From the NCBI RefSeq assembly GCF_047971665.1, contig NZ_JBKEAA010000012.1, positions 1-64,000 of the forward strand: a stretch of 64,000 bases of DNA. Direction: 5' to 3'. This document shows, piece by piece, positions 8,327-17,852 of the stretch. Each line of letters opens with the position of its first letter. The stretch's first letter is position 1. Origin of the DNA: Castellaniella sp047971665. Its GTDB lineage: Bacteria; Pseudomonadota; Gammaproteobacteria; Burkholderiales; Burkholderiaceae_B. Position numbers and translations under genes: made by a program. The notes beneath the pieces were generated by a model that ran no database searches, had not been told where the DNA came from, and was given only the letters and a program-made list of their open reading frames with translations.

Positions 8327-10366
8327 ATGAAATCCCTCGATCTCGACGACATCCCCGCCAACCCCGCGATGGCGGACTCCCTGGACCAGTTGCTGGCGCG
8401 CCTGGAGAGCCGCCGCCGCTTCCTGAAGGGCGGCCTGGGCCTGAGCGCCGTGAGCTTCCTCGGCGGGCTGCTCCCCGCCTCGCGGACGCTGGCAGGCGAG
8501 ACATCCGCCCCGATCGCTGCGCCCCTGGGCTTCAAGGCCGTCCCCATGAGCACCGCCGATCGCGTGACCGTCCCCGAGGGCTACGCGCACGCGGTCATCA
8601 ATCGCTGGGGCGATCCGCTGACAGCGAACGCGCCGGCCTTCAAGGGCGACGCCAGCGACGACAGCGCGGCTCAGGCGACACAGACCGGCTACAACCACGA
8701 CGGCCTGCATTTCTTTCCCATCGACGGCAAGGACGGCGTCACCGGCAGCAGCACCGAGGGCCTGCTGGTCACCAACCACGAGTACGTCACGCCCCACTAT
8801 TTCTTTCCCAAAGGCGTCCAGCCCGGTGCAGAAGGGTGGGGACCGGACTGGATTCGCAAGGCACAACACGCCCAGGGGGCTTCCATCGTCCACATCCGGC
8901 TCGATGCGCAAGGCCAGTGGCAGCGGGTCACCGATTCGCCCTACAACCGCAGCATCCACGCCAACACGCCGATTCGCATGACGGGCCCCGCCGCCGGCCA
9001 CCCCCTGCTGCGCACGCAGGCCGACCCCGAGGGCACGCGGGTGCTGGGCACATTCGGCAACTGCGGCAACGGCTGGACACCCTGGAACACCTACCTGACC
9101 TGTGAAGAGAACTTCACCGACTATTTCGGCATCGGAGCGCGCGCCGAGGCGTCGGTGGACGACCTGGACGAGGCCGCCCGGCAGCACAGGCTGCGCTACA
9201 AGGGTGGCCGCAAGACATCCAGTCCCGACTATGCCTGGGACACCCATGACGACCGGTTCGACTGGACACGCGAGCCGCACGAATACAACCGTCACGGCTG
9301 GATCGTGGAGATCGACCCCTTCGATCCCTCGGCCGCGCCCCGCAAGCTGACCGCCCTGGGCCGCTTCAAGCACGAAAACGCCGCCCTGACGGTTGCCGCC
9401 GACGGACGCGTCGTGGTCTACATGGGTGACGACCAGCGCAGCGAATACATCTACAAGTTCGTCTCGAAAAACGCGTACCAGCCCGGCGCGCCCGGCAACC
9501 GGACGCTGCTGGAACACGGCACGCTGTACGCCGCCCGGTTCGAGGACGACGGCAAAGGCGCCTGGATCGCGCTGACCCTGGACACGCGCGGCACGGATGG
9601 ACGGCGCCTGGGGGACCGTTTCAACGAGGACCTGGGCGAACTGCTGATCAGGACGCGGCAGGCCGCCGATGCTGTCGGCGCCACCCCCATGGACCGGCCC
9701 GAATGGATCGCCGTGCATCCACGCACCGGCGAGGCCTATGCCACCCTGACCAACAACAAGGATCGCGGCAGCGGCAAGGCGCGCTGGCCGGGCGGACCGG
9801 ATCATCCCGGCGCCGATGCCGCCAATCCTCGCGACAAGAACATCTACGGCCATATCGTGCGCTGGCGCGAAGCGGACCGCGACCCGTGCGGCACGACATT
9901 CCAATGGGACATCTTCGCGCTGGCCGGCAACCCCGTCCAATATCCGGAAGGCGATCCACGCCGGGGATCGGCCTCGATCTCCGCCGCCAATACCTTCAAC
10001 AGTCCCGATGGTCTGGGATTCGACGCACAGGGCCGCCTGTGGATCCTGACCGACGGCAACAACGGCAACCGCGGCGACTACGCGGGCCAGGGCAACAACC
10101 AGATGCTGGTCGCCGATCCGGTCACGGGCGAACTGCGCCGGTTCCTGACCGGCCCCAAAGGCTGTGAGGTCACCGGCATCACCTGGACCCCCGACCAGCG
10201 CTTCGTGTTCGTCAACATCCAGCATCCTGGCGAAGGGCCTGGGCTGGACGACGCCCAGGCCGCGCCCCTCTCGGTGTCGACCTGGCCCGACGGCGCCGCC
10301 GGGACACGGCCGCGACCGGCAACGGTCGTGATCTGGAAAAAGGACGGCGGCACGGTCGGGAGCTGA
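8327..10366 (+). CDS. phoX: PhoX-family alkaline phosphatase
   Basis: This 679-residue protein matches the PhoX (DUF839) family of Tat-exported phosphatases that use calcium and iron and release phosphate from organic esters in the periplasm. A twin-arginine signal (SRRRFLKGG, about residues 23-31) is followed by a hydrophobic stretch. Long conserved segments include LLVTNHEYV, GNCGNGWTPWNTYLTCEENF and SPDGLGFDAQGRLWILTDG. The frame is open upstream to 8183 inside the preceding gene. ATG 8327, four bases after that gene's stop, gives the correct Tat N-terminus. Confidence 0.93.
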   Translation: MKSLDLDDIPANPAMADSLDQLLARLESRRRFLKGGLGLSAVSFLGGLLPASRTLAGETSAPIAAPLGFKAVPMSTADRVTVPEGYAHAVINRWGDPLTANAPAFKGDASDDSAAQATQTGYNHDGLHFFPIDGKDGVTGSSTEGLLVTNHEYVTPHYFFPKGVQPGAEGWGPDWIRKAQHAQGASIVHIRLDAQGQWQRVTDSPYNRSIHANTPIRMTGPAAGHPLLRTQADPEGTRVLGTFGNCGNGWTPWNTYLTCEENFTDYFGIGARAEASVDDLDEAARQHRLRYKGGRKTSSPDYAWDTHDDRFDWTREPHEYNRHGWIVEIDPFDPSAAPRKLTALGRFKHENAALTVAADGRVVVYMGDDQRSEYIYKFVSKNAYQPGAPGNRTLLEHGTLYAARFEDDGKGAWIALTLDTRGTDGRRLGDRFNEDLGELLIRTRQAADAVGATPMDRPEWIAVHPRTGEAYATLTNNKDRGSGKARWPGGPDHPGADAANPRDKNIYGHIVRWREADRDPCGTTFQWDIFALAGNPVQYPEGDPRRGSASISAANTFNSPDGLGFDAQGRLWILTDGNNGNRGDYAGQGNNQMLVADPVTGELRRFLTGPKGCEVTGITWTPDQRFVFVNIQHPGEGPGLDDAQAAPLSVSTWPDGAAGTRPRPATVVIWKKDGGTVGS

Positions 10367-10402
10367 CGGGGGAAGGGGTGCCATGAAAAGGCACGCCCTG
10401 GC

Positions 10403-11017
10403 CTATGAGCCTCTCCGGTCGCCCTTTTCCGGCGTCAGCGGACATTCGGCCAGAATCTCGTAGAACGAGCCCTCCGGACACGGCGCCGAGGCGGCCAGCA
10501 CGCAACGACGCGGCGTCCAGTCCAGCGGGGCGGGAGCGGGCAGCGCATCCAGGTCGCCTGGCCGCACCCGGCGCAGCAGCGACACATGCGGCCGGAAGGG
10601 CTCGTCTGGCCGGGCAAAGCCCCGGCGCGACAGCGCCCGCCACAGCCAACCATGCAACGCATCCAGCCAGGGCGCCGACACCGATGGTCCCACCCAGAGG
10701 ATCTGGGGGCCGCGAAAGCGGCCATACCGATCCAGACGCAGCGCGCCGCCGATCAACGACGCCTCATCGAGCAAGGCGCTCAGCTCTGCGACCCGCACAC
10801 CCGACACCGAGCCCAGAAAGGCCAGGGTCAGGTGCAGCGTATCGGGCCGCATGATGCGCCCGCCGAACACCGCATGAGCCTGGTCCGCCCAGCCGGACAG
10901 GGTCCTGGCCACTTCAGCATCCGGCCACAGGGCGAAGAACACGCGCCGGCCAGCGGCGTCATCCCGGGCGTCGGGCGCCGCCTCCCGACGCGGCGTCCCC
11001 GAGGCGCCCGCCGTCAT
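10403..11017 (-). CDS. thpR: RNA 2',3'-cyclic phosphodiesterase (ThpR/LigT family)
   Basis: This 204-residue 2H phosphoesterase has the two signature histidine motifs, HLTLAFLGSV (about residue 52) and HVSLLRRV (about residue 150). Family members hydrolyse 2',3'-cyclic phosphates and can ligate tRNA halves in vitro; the in vivo role is unclear. The frame is open far upstream through the antiporter gene. ATG 11017 overlaps the antiporter stop codon as ATGA, so translation is probably coupled, and homology to the family begins near residue 20. Confidence 0.88.
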   Translation of the reverse strand: MTAGASGTPRREAAPDARDDAAGRRVFFALWPDAEVARTLSGWADQAHAVFGGRIMRPDTLHLTLAFLGSVSGVRVAELSALLDEASLIGGALRLDRYGRFRGPQILWVGPSVSAPWLDALHGWLWRALSRRGFARPDEPFRPHVSLLRRVRPGDLDALPAPAPLDWTPRRCVLAASAPCPEGSFYEILAECPLTPEKGDRRGS

Positions 11018-12969
11018 AGGCCACCCGGCGACGGCAGCGCCTGGCTGCCATTCCCGTTGCCATTGCCATTGCCATTGCCATTGCCATTGCCATTGCCATG
11101 GCCATTGCCATTGCCATTGCCATTGCCATTGCCATTGCCATTGCCATTGCCATTGCCATTGCCATTGCCGTTCACATCGTCTTCGTGCAGGCCGATGATC
11201 GTCCAGCCGGCCTCGGGCTGCAGTTCCTGGTCCAGGGTGAACGGCAACGCATACCCCTTGGGCGTCAACGCGAACAGCGGCGTCACGGGACGATCCGGAC
11301 GCGCCGCCAGATATTTCTCGAAATCGAAACTGTCCGTCAGGCGCGTGGCCTTGACCCGCGCGCCGGACGCCAGCAGGGCGGACAACTTCCAGTATCCGAG
11401 CTCGGGAGTGAACAGGGTCCGGCCGCGGTAGGCCGCATCCAGCAGGTGTTTCTCGGACTGGCCATTGTCCCGCGACCGGGACAGGGTGAAGACCTTGCGC
11501 TTGCCGAATTCGTCGCGGGCGCGCGTCGTGATCAACTGATTGGCATCGTCGCGCGCGCCCAGGGCCAGCAGGCGCCCCAGGCCCGTCGTGTCCAGATTGC
11601 GCTGCGCATGCTCGGAAACCGGACTGCCGTGATAAGTGGGCAAGCCCATCATCCGGGCCAGCGACAGACTGTACCAATCGCTGTCGCACAGGCGCACCGG
11701 CACATCCTGCTCGTGCAGCGCCTTGCCAATGGCCCGGGCCACGGGATTGGCGCCCGCGATCACGAACCCCACCCGGTCCGGCTCGGCCGCCTTCAGCAGG
11801 CGGGCCATGGGCCGGGCGGTCAGGCTCTGCCAGATCACCGTCCCGATGATCAGCAGAAAGGTCATCGGCAACAGCCGGTCAGCCTGGGGCACATCCATCG
11901 CCTCCAGGCGCAGCGCAAACAGGGCGGAAACAGCCGCGGCCACAATCCCTCGCGGCGCAATCCAGGCCAGCAGGCCACGTTCACGCCAGTTCAACCCCGA
12001 TCCCCAGGTGGAAAACATCACCTTCAGGGGCCGCCCGACCCACAGCATCGCGGCCAGCACGGCCAGGGCCGGCCAGCCCAGACCGAACAGCTGGCTGGGC
12101 GCCACGCGCGCCGCCAACAGGATGAACAGGACCGAGAGCAGGATCTGGCTGAGGGTTTCCTTGAATTCGAGAATGTCGCGCACCGGCACGCCAGGCCGGT
12201 TCGCCAGCCAGATGCCCATGATGGTCACGGTCAGCAGGCCGGATTCGTGCTGCACCGTATTGGACAACGCGAAGGCGGCGAACACCATGGCCAGCACGGA
12301 CAGGTTGGCCAGAGAGTCCGGCACCCAGCCGCGCCGCAGCAGCAATGCCAGCAGCCACGCCGCGATCACCCCGATGCACAGGCCCGTCGCCAACGTGGCG
12401 CCGAAGGCCCACAGCGCGTGGATCCATTCGTGGGTCATGCGGAACGCCACCATCAGGTCATACGCCAGAACGGCCAGCAACGCGCCGATCGGATCGATCA
12501 GGATGCCTTCCCAGCGCAACGCATGCGCCACAGGCGCCACGGGGCGCACTGTCTTGAGCAGCGGCGCGATGACGGTCGGTCCGGTGACGACAGTGATGGC
12601 CCCGAACAGAATCGCCAGGTCCCAGGGGAAATCGAGGAAATAGTGCACCGCCACGGCCGCCACCGCCCAGGAGATCAGCGTGCCTCCCGTCACCAGCCGC
12701 CGCACCACCCGTTCCAGCCCGCGCGTCTGGTGGAATTCCAGCGTCAGGCTGCCTTCGAACAGGATCACGGCCACCGACAGCGACACGAACGGGAACAACA
12801 GATCACCGAACAGCGCGTCGGGGTTCAGCACGCCCGCGAGCGGGCCCACGGCAATCCCCACCAGCAGCAGGAACAGAATCGCCGGCACCCCCAGGCGCCA
12901 GGCCAGCCATTGGGCCCCCATGGCCACCAGACCGATCCCGGCCAGCATCAGTTCAGGATTGAGCGTCAC
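11014..12969 (-). CDS. NhaP-type cation:proton antiporter with TrkA-N domain and Asn-Gly repeat tail
   Basis: This 651-residue CPA1-family antiporter exchanges Na+ or K+ for protons across the inner membrane. About twelve membrane segments fill residues 1-395. A cytoplasmic RCK/TrkA-N nucleotide-binding domain follows (AGANPVARAIG near residue 415), then a TrkA-C-like region to about 595. The last 50 residues are dominated by about 18-20 Asn-Gly pairs with one His-Gly, encoded by a tandem hexamer. It overlaps the ClC gene upstream by 17 bases and thpR downstream by 4 bases, so all three look like one operon. Confidence 0.9.
   Translation of the reverse strand: MTLNPELMLAGIGLVAMGAQWLAWRLGVPAILFLLLVGIAVGPLAGVLNPDALFGDLLFPFVSLSVAVILFEGSLTLEFHQTRGLERVVRRLVTGGTLISWAVAAVAVHYFLDFPWDLAILFGAITVVTGPTVIAPLLKTVRPVAPVAHALRWEGILIDPIGALLAVLAYDLMVAFRMTHEWIHALWAFGATLATGLCIGVIAAWLLALLLRRGWVPDSLANLSVLAMVFAAFALSNTVQHESGLLTVTIMGIWLANRPGVPVRDILEFKETLSQILLSVLFILLAARVAPSQLFGLGWPALAVLAAMLWVGRPLKVMFSTWGSGLNWRERGLLAWIAPRGIVAAAVSALFALRLEAMDVPQADRLLPMTFLLIIGTVIWQSLTARPMARLLKAAEPDRVGFVIAGANPVARAIGKALHEQDVPVRLCDSDWYSLSLARMMGLPTYHGSPVSEHAQRNLDTTGLGRLLALGARDDANQLITTRARDEFGKRKVFTLSRSRDNGQSEKHLLDAAYRGRTLFTPELGYWKLSALLASGARVKATRLTDSFDFEKYLAARPDRPVTPLFALTPKGYALPFTLDQELQPEAGWTIIGLHEDDVNGNGNGNGNGNGNGNGNGNGNGNGHGNGNGNGNGNGNGNGNGSQALPSPGGL
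11047..11172 (-). repeat. Tandem hexanucleotide repeat (GCCATT on plus, AATGGC on minus)
   Basis: The hexamer GCCATT repeats in register from 11059 to 11166 as 18 units, with a single variant GCCATG at 11095. Degenerate units flank it at 11047-11058 and 11167-11172. On the minus strand it encodes (Asn-Gly)n in the antiporter tail. Since the unit is six bases, slippage changes tail length but not reading frame. It ends about 30 bases upstream of the thpR start codon. Confidence 0.97.
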
Positions 12970-14431
12970 CCTGGTCTCCTACGTTGATGGCGCAATCATC
13001 GCCTGTCGGTCTGCCTCTGTCGCGGGCTCTGCCCGTGCGTCGGCCGATCCCCAGCCAGGCCCGCCAGCCGCGCGTCCGCATCTGCCGCCAGCTCTTGAGC
13101 AGGCCATAGGACAGATGGATTTTTTCCTGGCCGACGGGAATGTCCGGCCGCACTCGCATCCAGGATGATTTGGCATACCCCAGGCGCTGGTCCGGATAGA
13201 CGCTGCGATGGCCGATGATCAGGTAGGCGGCAATGGCCGAGCCGGCCGCGTACAGCGTCCCGACCGCGCCGCCGAACAGCTCCACGCCCATCAGGATCGC
13301 TGCCAGCGGGGTATTCGACGCCGCCGCCACCACCGAGACCAGCCCGACGGCCGCGCCCAGGGTCGGGCTGATGCCGAACAGATGCGCGAACGCGTTGCCC
13401 GCCACTGCACCAATGACGAACTGCGGCGTGACGATGCCACCGTAGAACCCCGAACCCAGCGTCACCGCCACCAGAATCGTTTTCCACAGGAACCCGGCAT
13501 AGGGCATGGCCTCACCCGCCAGGGCCTGCTCCATGAGCGGCAGACTCAGGCCCAGATAATCGGACGGAATGGCAAACGAGACCAGCAGCGCCAGCACCAG
13601 ACCGCCAGCCAGCGGCATCAGCGGCGGCCACACGGACCACCGGGTCTGCAGGCGATGGCAGAAGTTGCGTATGGTGTAGATCACATCCACGAAGACGCGC
13701 GCCACCAGGCCGCACAACATGCCGACCAGCAGCGTGCGCAGGAACAGCGACTCGGAAAACAGGGGCAGCACATCGACGGTGTAATGGTCGTACGGAATCC
13801 CCAGCGCCTTGCTGACCTGGAACGAGGTCACCCCCGCGATCAGGGCGGGAAACAGAAAATCATGGCGGATGCGGCCGATGGTCAGCATCTCCACGCCATA
13901 CAGGGCGCCGGCAATGGGCGTGCCGAACACGCTGGCAAAACCGGCGCTGACGCCACAGGCCACGACCCGCTGGCGGACATCGGCGTTCAGCCGGAACAGC
14001 TGGCCGATCAACGCGCCCAGCGAAGCGCCGAGATGCGAACAGGGCCCTTCTTTGCCGGCCGAGCCGCCGCTGGCCAGCGTGATGATGGCTGCCACCGGCT
14101 TGATCCAGAAAGTGCGCCACGGCATGCGGCCGCCCTGCTCATGCACGGCGGCAAAAATGGAATCCTTCAGGCCCGAAGCATCCAGGCGGCGGCGCGCGTA
14201 GCCCATCAACAGTCCGTTGGCCAGCCCCGCCAGCGGCAGCAGTGCCCAATAGGCCCAGAGGGGCATGGACTGCGTGTGGCCGGTCGCAAAGAACAGCGCA
14301 TGCAGGAACAGGCTGGTACCGCCGCCGACCACCAGCCCGGTCAGGGAAGCCAGGATCAGCCATTGCAGCACCGTCGCCAGCATCACGACGGGTTCCAGCA
14401 GATCGATACGGGGCAGGAGGGGCAGTTTCAT
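12953..14431 (-). CDS. ClC-family chloride channel/transporter
   Basis: This 492-residue membrane protein has the ClC selectivity segments: GSAGKEGP (about residues 122-129, containing the gating Glu), the GVSAGFASVFGTPIAGALYGVEM region, and GGIVTPQFVIGA near the C-terminal part. The Glu in GKEGP and a second Glu in YGVEM suggest a chloride/proton exchanger rather than a pure channel. There are no C-terminal CBS domains. It is the first gene of a three-gene minus-strand operon with the antiporter and thpR. Confidence 0.92.
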   Translation of the reverse strand: MKLPLLPRIDLLEPVVMLATVLQWLILASLTGLVVGGGTSLFLHALFFATGHTQSMPLWAYWALLPLAGLANGLLMGYARRRLDASGLKDSIFAAVHEQGGRMPWRTFWIKPVAAIITLASGGSAGKEGPCSHLGASLGALIGQLFRLNADVRQRVVACGVSAGFASVFGTPIAGALYGVEMLTIGRIRHDFLFPALIAGVTSFQVSKALGIPYDHYTVDVLPLFSESLFLRTLLVGMLCGLVARVFVDVIYTIRNFCHRLQTRWSVWPPLMPLAGGLVLALLVSFAIPSDYLGLSLPLMEQALAGEAMPYAGFLWKTILVAVTLGSGFYGGIVTPQFVIGAVAGNAFAHLFGISPTLGAAVGLVSVVAAASNTPLAAILMGVELFGGAVGTLYAAGSAIAAYLIIGHRSVYPDQRLGYAKSSWMRVRPDIPVGQEKIHLSYGLLKSWRQMRTRGWRAWLGIGRRTGRARDRGRPTGDDCAINVGDQGDAQS

Positions 14432-14763
14432 GGGGCGGCCAGAGGGCGCGCCGCCGGATCGGGGCGGCGCTCGGGGGCCGCGAGGCCCTCGATCAGGAGG
14501 AGGTCAGCAAATCAGCACATGGAAGAACACCCACCCCATGCGACGCGTCTCGTCTGGCGTGTCCGATGCTGGCCTGGTCTCGCGCAGTATAGCTGAGGCG
14601 ACCCGCACGCCGACATCGGCCGGTGAGGATGGGGGTGCGGGCCACAAAAGTTTGATCTACCCCCGTAACACCCCGTTTTTTAGGGTGATTACTGAGTGGT
14701 GGACCCAAAGACCCTTGTTACTATGCAACTACGCATCCCTCTCGCAACTGAAAAGGAATCACC
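14432..14763. other. 332-base divergent intergenic region between ClC and TAXI-TRAP operons
   Basis: No credible gene is seen. It contains an imperfect inverted repeat, GTAACACCC (14665-14673) against GGGTGATTAC (14683-14692) around a T-rich centre, that could be an operator for the TRAP operon. An AAGGAA ribosome binding site precedes the ATG at 14764. A TATACT-like -10 for the ClC gene reads on the minus strand at 14589-14584 but has no clear -35. Confidence 0.5.
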
Positions 14764-15723
14764 ATGCCCATCTCGAAATGGCTGGCTGCCTGCGCCGTGG
14801 CGGTTACCGCCGCCATCGCAGCCGCCCCCGCGCAGGCGGAAACCAAATTCATCAACATCCTGACCGGCGGTCAGAGCGGGGTCTACTACCCGCTGGGCGT
14901 GGCGCTGTCCCAGATCTACAACAAGTACATCCCCGACGCCAAATCCACCGCCCAGGTGTCCAAGGCCTCGGCCGAGAACATGAACCTGCTGCAGGCCGGT
15001 CGCGGCGAGCTGGCGTTCGCCCTGGCCGACACCGTGTCCGACGCCTACACCGGCAACACCGATGCCGGCTTCAAGGCGCCGCTCAAGAACCTGCGCGGCA
15101 TGACGGCCACCTACAACAACTACATCCAGATCGTGGCCAACGCGGATGCCGGCATCAAGACGCTGGCCGACCTCAAGGGCAAGCGCATCTCCGTGGGCGC
15201 CGCCCGCTCCGGCACGGAGCTGAACGCCCGCGCCGTCCTCAAGGCCGCCGGCCTGACCTACGACGACTTCGACAAGGTCGAATACCTGCCCTTCGGCGAA
15301 TCCGTCGAACTGATGAAAAACCGCCAGCTGGACGTGACGCTGCAATCCGCCGGTCTGGGGGTATCCTCCATCCGTGATCTGGCGACCTCGGTCAAGATCG
15401 TCATCGTACCCATCCCCGCTGATGTGATCAAGAAAATCGGCAACGCAGCCTACCAGGAGGCCACCATCCCGGCCGGCACCTACGAGGGCCAGGCGCAGGA
15501 CACGCCCACGGCGGCGGTGCCCAATTTCCTGGTGACCGCCTCGACAGTGCCCGACGATCTGGTCTACCAGATGACCAAGGTCTTCTACGAGCAGCTCGAC
15601 ACCCTCAAGTCCGCGCACAATGCCGCCAAGACGATCAAGCGCGAAAACGCCCTCAAGGGCATGCCGGTTCCCCTGCACCCGGGCGCCGAGCGCTACTACA
15701 AGGAAGTCGGTCTGATCAAATGA
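14764..15723 (+). CDS. TAXI-family TRAP transporter solute-binding protein
   Basis: This 319-residue periplasmic protein has a signal peptide (about 1-27, ending APAQA) and a TAXI-type ligand-binding fold. The early motif ILTGGQSGVYYPLGVALSQIYNK and GRGELAFALADTVSDA are typical. TAXI proteins bind small organic acids (glutamate and others) and hand them to a fused DctQM permease. The substrate here cannot be told from sequence alone. The permease gene follows after a hairpin. Confidence 0.92.
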   Translation: MPISKWLAACAVAVTAAIAAAPAQAETKFINILTGGQSGVYYPLGVALSQIYNKYIPDAKSTAQVSKASAENMNLLQAGRGELAFALADTVSDAYTGNTDAGFKAPLKNLRGMTATYNNYIQIVANADAGIKTLADLKGKRISVGAARSGTELNARAVLKAAGLTYDDFDKVEYLPFGESVELMKNRQLDVTLQSAGLGVSSIRDLATSVKIVIVPIPADVIKKIGNAAYQEATIPAGTYEGQAQDTPTAAVPNFLVTASTVPDDLVYQMTKVFYEQLDTLKSAHNAAKTIKRENALKGMPVPLHPGAERYYKEVGLIK

Positions 15724-15787
15724 TTTCCGTCGGGCACCGCGCTTCCGGCCACGGCCGGGACCGTGGCGCCCCCCGCTTCCCCATCCG

Positions 15788-15819
15788 GGCGGTTCCGACC
15801 TGTGTCTGAACCGCCTTTT
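15788..15819 (+). terminator. Hairpin with T-run between TAXI binding protein and permease genes
   Basis: An 8-bp perfect stem (GGCGGTTC at 15788-15795 and GAACCGCC at 15808-15815) with a 12-base loop is followed by TTTT. As it sits inside an operon, it probably acts as a partial terminator or mRNA-stabilising end. That would let the periplasmic binding protein be made in excess over the permease. Confidence 0.75.
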
Positions 15820-15839
15820 CAGTGTCCAGGTTCCCGCTC

Positions 15840-17852
15840 ATGAGTTCACCCCACGATACGGCCGCCCAACCCCTGCCGCGCAGCATCTTCTGGATCGCTG
15901 TGGTCTTTTCCTGCTTCCAGATATGGACGGCGGCCTACAGCCCCCTGTCCAGCCAGGTGATCCGCGCCATCCACGTCGGCTTCGTGCTGCTGATGGTCTT
16001 TTCCCTGTATTCCAGCGGCAGCCGCGCGAACCGGACGTTGGGCTGGGTGCTGGGCCTGCTCGGATTCGCGCTCGGTTTTTATCACTGGATCTTCGAGTCC
16101 GACCTGACGGCGCGCGCCGGCCAGATGACCGATGCCGACATGGTGGTAGGCATCATCACCGTCGTGCTGGTCTTCGAGGCGACCCGCCGGATGATGGGCT
16201 GGGCGCTGCCCATCATCTGCGGCCTGTTCCTGGCCTACGGCCTGTTCGGCCAATATATCCCCGGCCCCTTCATGCACCGGGGCTACGGCCTGGACCAGAT
16301 CGTCAGCACCCTGGGCTTCGGGGTCGAGGGCATCTATGGCACGCCGACCTACGTGTCGTCCACCTACATCTACCTGTTCATCCTGTTCGGCGCGTTCCTG
16401 GAACAGGCCGGCATGATCCAGCTGTTCAGCGACTTTTCCATGGGCATGGTCGGCCATACGCGCGGCGGGCCGGCCAAGGTCTCCGTGGTCAGCTCAGGCC
16501 TGATGGGCACCATCAACGGCTCGGGCGTGGCCAACGTCGTCACCACCGGCCAATTCACCATCCCGCTGATGAAACGCTTCGGCTATTCCTCCGCCTTTGC
16601 CGGCGGGGTCGAAGCCACCTCCAGCATGGGCGGACAGATCATGCCGCCGGTGATGGGGGCCGTTGCCTTCATCATGGCCGAAACGCTCAACATCGCCTAC
16701 GTGGAAGTCGTCAAGGCCGCCATCATCCCGGCCATCCTGTATTTCACCACGGCCTTCGTCTCGGTCCACCTCGAAGCCGGCCGCCGTGGCCTGCACGGCC
16801 TGGCCAAGGAAGACTGCCCCGATCCCTGGAAAGCCGTGCGCGCGCGCTGGTACCTGCTGCTGCCGCTGATCGGCCTGGTGGCGCTGCTGTTCTCCGGCTA
16901 TACGCCCCTGTTCTCGGGCACCATCGGCCTGGGGCTGACGGTCATCCTGATTTTCGGCGCCGCCGTCATCCAGGGCGCGTCGCAGCCCATCCTGCGCTAC
17001 GTGTTCTGGCTGCTGCTGGGCATCGCCTGCGCGGGCTTCCTCAAGTTCGGCGTCACGGATTTCTTTGTCATCATCGCCGTGCTGGGAGGCGTGCTGCTGG
17101 TGCGCAAGCACGGACGCGACGCCTTGCGACTGGCCCTCAATTCGCTGGCCGAAGGCGCCCGCAACGCGCTGTCGGTCGCGGCGGCCTGCGCGCTGGTAGG
17201 CGTGATCATCGGCATCATCAACCTGACCGGTGTGGCTGCCGAGTTCGGCGGCCAGGTCATCGCCATCGGTGAGAACAGCCTGTTCCTGGCACTGTTCCTG
17301 ACCATGATCACCTGCCTGGTGCTGGGCATGGGCATCCCGACGATCCCGAACTACATCATCACCAGTTCGCTGGCCGCGCCCATCCTGCTCAAACTGGGCG
17401 TGCCGCTGATCATCTCGCACATGTTCGTGTTCTATTTCGGCATCATGGCCGACCTGACCCCGCCGGTAGCGCTGGCGGCCTTCGCCGCCGCCCCCATCGC
17501 CCGGGAGAACGGCCTGAAGATCAGCCTGCAAGCGCTGCGTGTGGCCGTTGCGGGTTTTGTGATCCCCTACATGGCCGTCTACGCCCCCGCCCTGATGCTG
17601 CAAAGCGACAGCGCCTGGGCCGTGATCTACATCGTGTTCAAGGCGCTGATCGCCATCGTGATGTGGGCCGCCGGGGTCACCGGCTACCTGATGGGCCCCA
17701 TAAACCGGCTCGAACGGGTCTACGTCATCGCAGCGGCCGCCCTGCTGGTCGCGGCGATCCCGGTGACCGACGAGCTGGGCTTTGCGGCCACGACCCTGTT
17801 CCTGATCTGGCACGTAGGGCGCAGCCGCCGCGCCACACAGACCGCCGCCTGA
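15840..17852 (+). CDS. TRAP transporter fused permease (DctQM type)
   Basis: This 670-residue inner-membrane protein contains the small DctQ-like N-terminal helices fused to the large DctM domain, as in TAXI-type TRAP systems. DctM signatures include GTINGSGVANVVTTGQFTIPLMKR, MGGQIMPPVMGAVAFIMAE and the GMGIPTIPNYIITSSLAAP stretch near residue 510. Sodium-coupled uptake of an organic acid is the family role. A GTG at 15822 in the same frame is an alternative start. The stop overlaps the next gene's start as TGATG. Confidence 0.93.
   Translation: MSSPHDTAAQPLPRSIFWIAVVFSCFQIWTAAYSPLSSQVIRAIHVGFVLLMVFSLYSSGSRANRTLGWVLGLLGFALGFYHWIFESDLTARAGQMTDADMVVGIITVVLVFEATRRMMGWALPIICGLFLAYGLFGQYIPGPFMHRGYGLDQIVSTLGFGVEGIYGTPTYVSSTYIYLFILFGAFLEQAGMIQLFSDFSMGMVGHTRGGPAKVSVVSSGLMGTINGSGVANVVTTGQFTIPLMKRFGYSSAFAGGVEATSSMGGQIMPPVMGAVAFIMAETLNIAYVEVVKAAIIPAILYFTTAFVSVHLEAGRRGLHGLAKEDCPDPWKAVRARWYLLLPLIGLVALLFSGYTPLFSGTIGLGLTVILIFGAAVIQGASQPILRYVFWLLLGIACAGFLKFGVTDFFVIIAVLGGVLLVRKHGRDALRLALNSLAEGARNALSVAAACALVGVIIGIINLTGVAAEFGGQVIAIGENSLFLALFLTMITCLVLGMGIPTIPNYIITSSLAAPILLKLGVPLIISHMFVFYFGIMADLTPPVALAAFAAAPIARENGLKISLQALRVAVAGFVIPYMAVYAPALMLQSDSAWAVIYIVFKALIAIVMWAAGVTGYLMGPINRLERVYVIAAAALLVAAIPVTDELGFAATTLFLIWHVGRSRRATQTAA

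Noticed and set aside
11047..11172. Considered whether the tandem repeat could be a CRISPR array or iteron cluster
   Set aside because: The unit is only 6 bases with no spacers, lies wholly inside a coding frame and continues the Asn-Gly tail. It is a simple sequence repeat.
11098..12987. A 629-codon plus-strand frame opposite the antiporter, beginning with an Ala-Ile repeat
   Set aside because: The repeat and open frame arise because the hexamer has no stops in any frame. The rest has the composition of antisense shadow and no family resemblance.
14519..14593. A 24-codon frame with AGGAGG upstream in the ClC/TRAP intergenic region
   Set aside because: The AGGAGG is about 15 bases from the ATG, the peptide has no recognisable feature, and the frame runs toward an unrelated operon. 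It is too weak to call.
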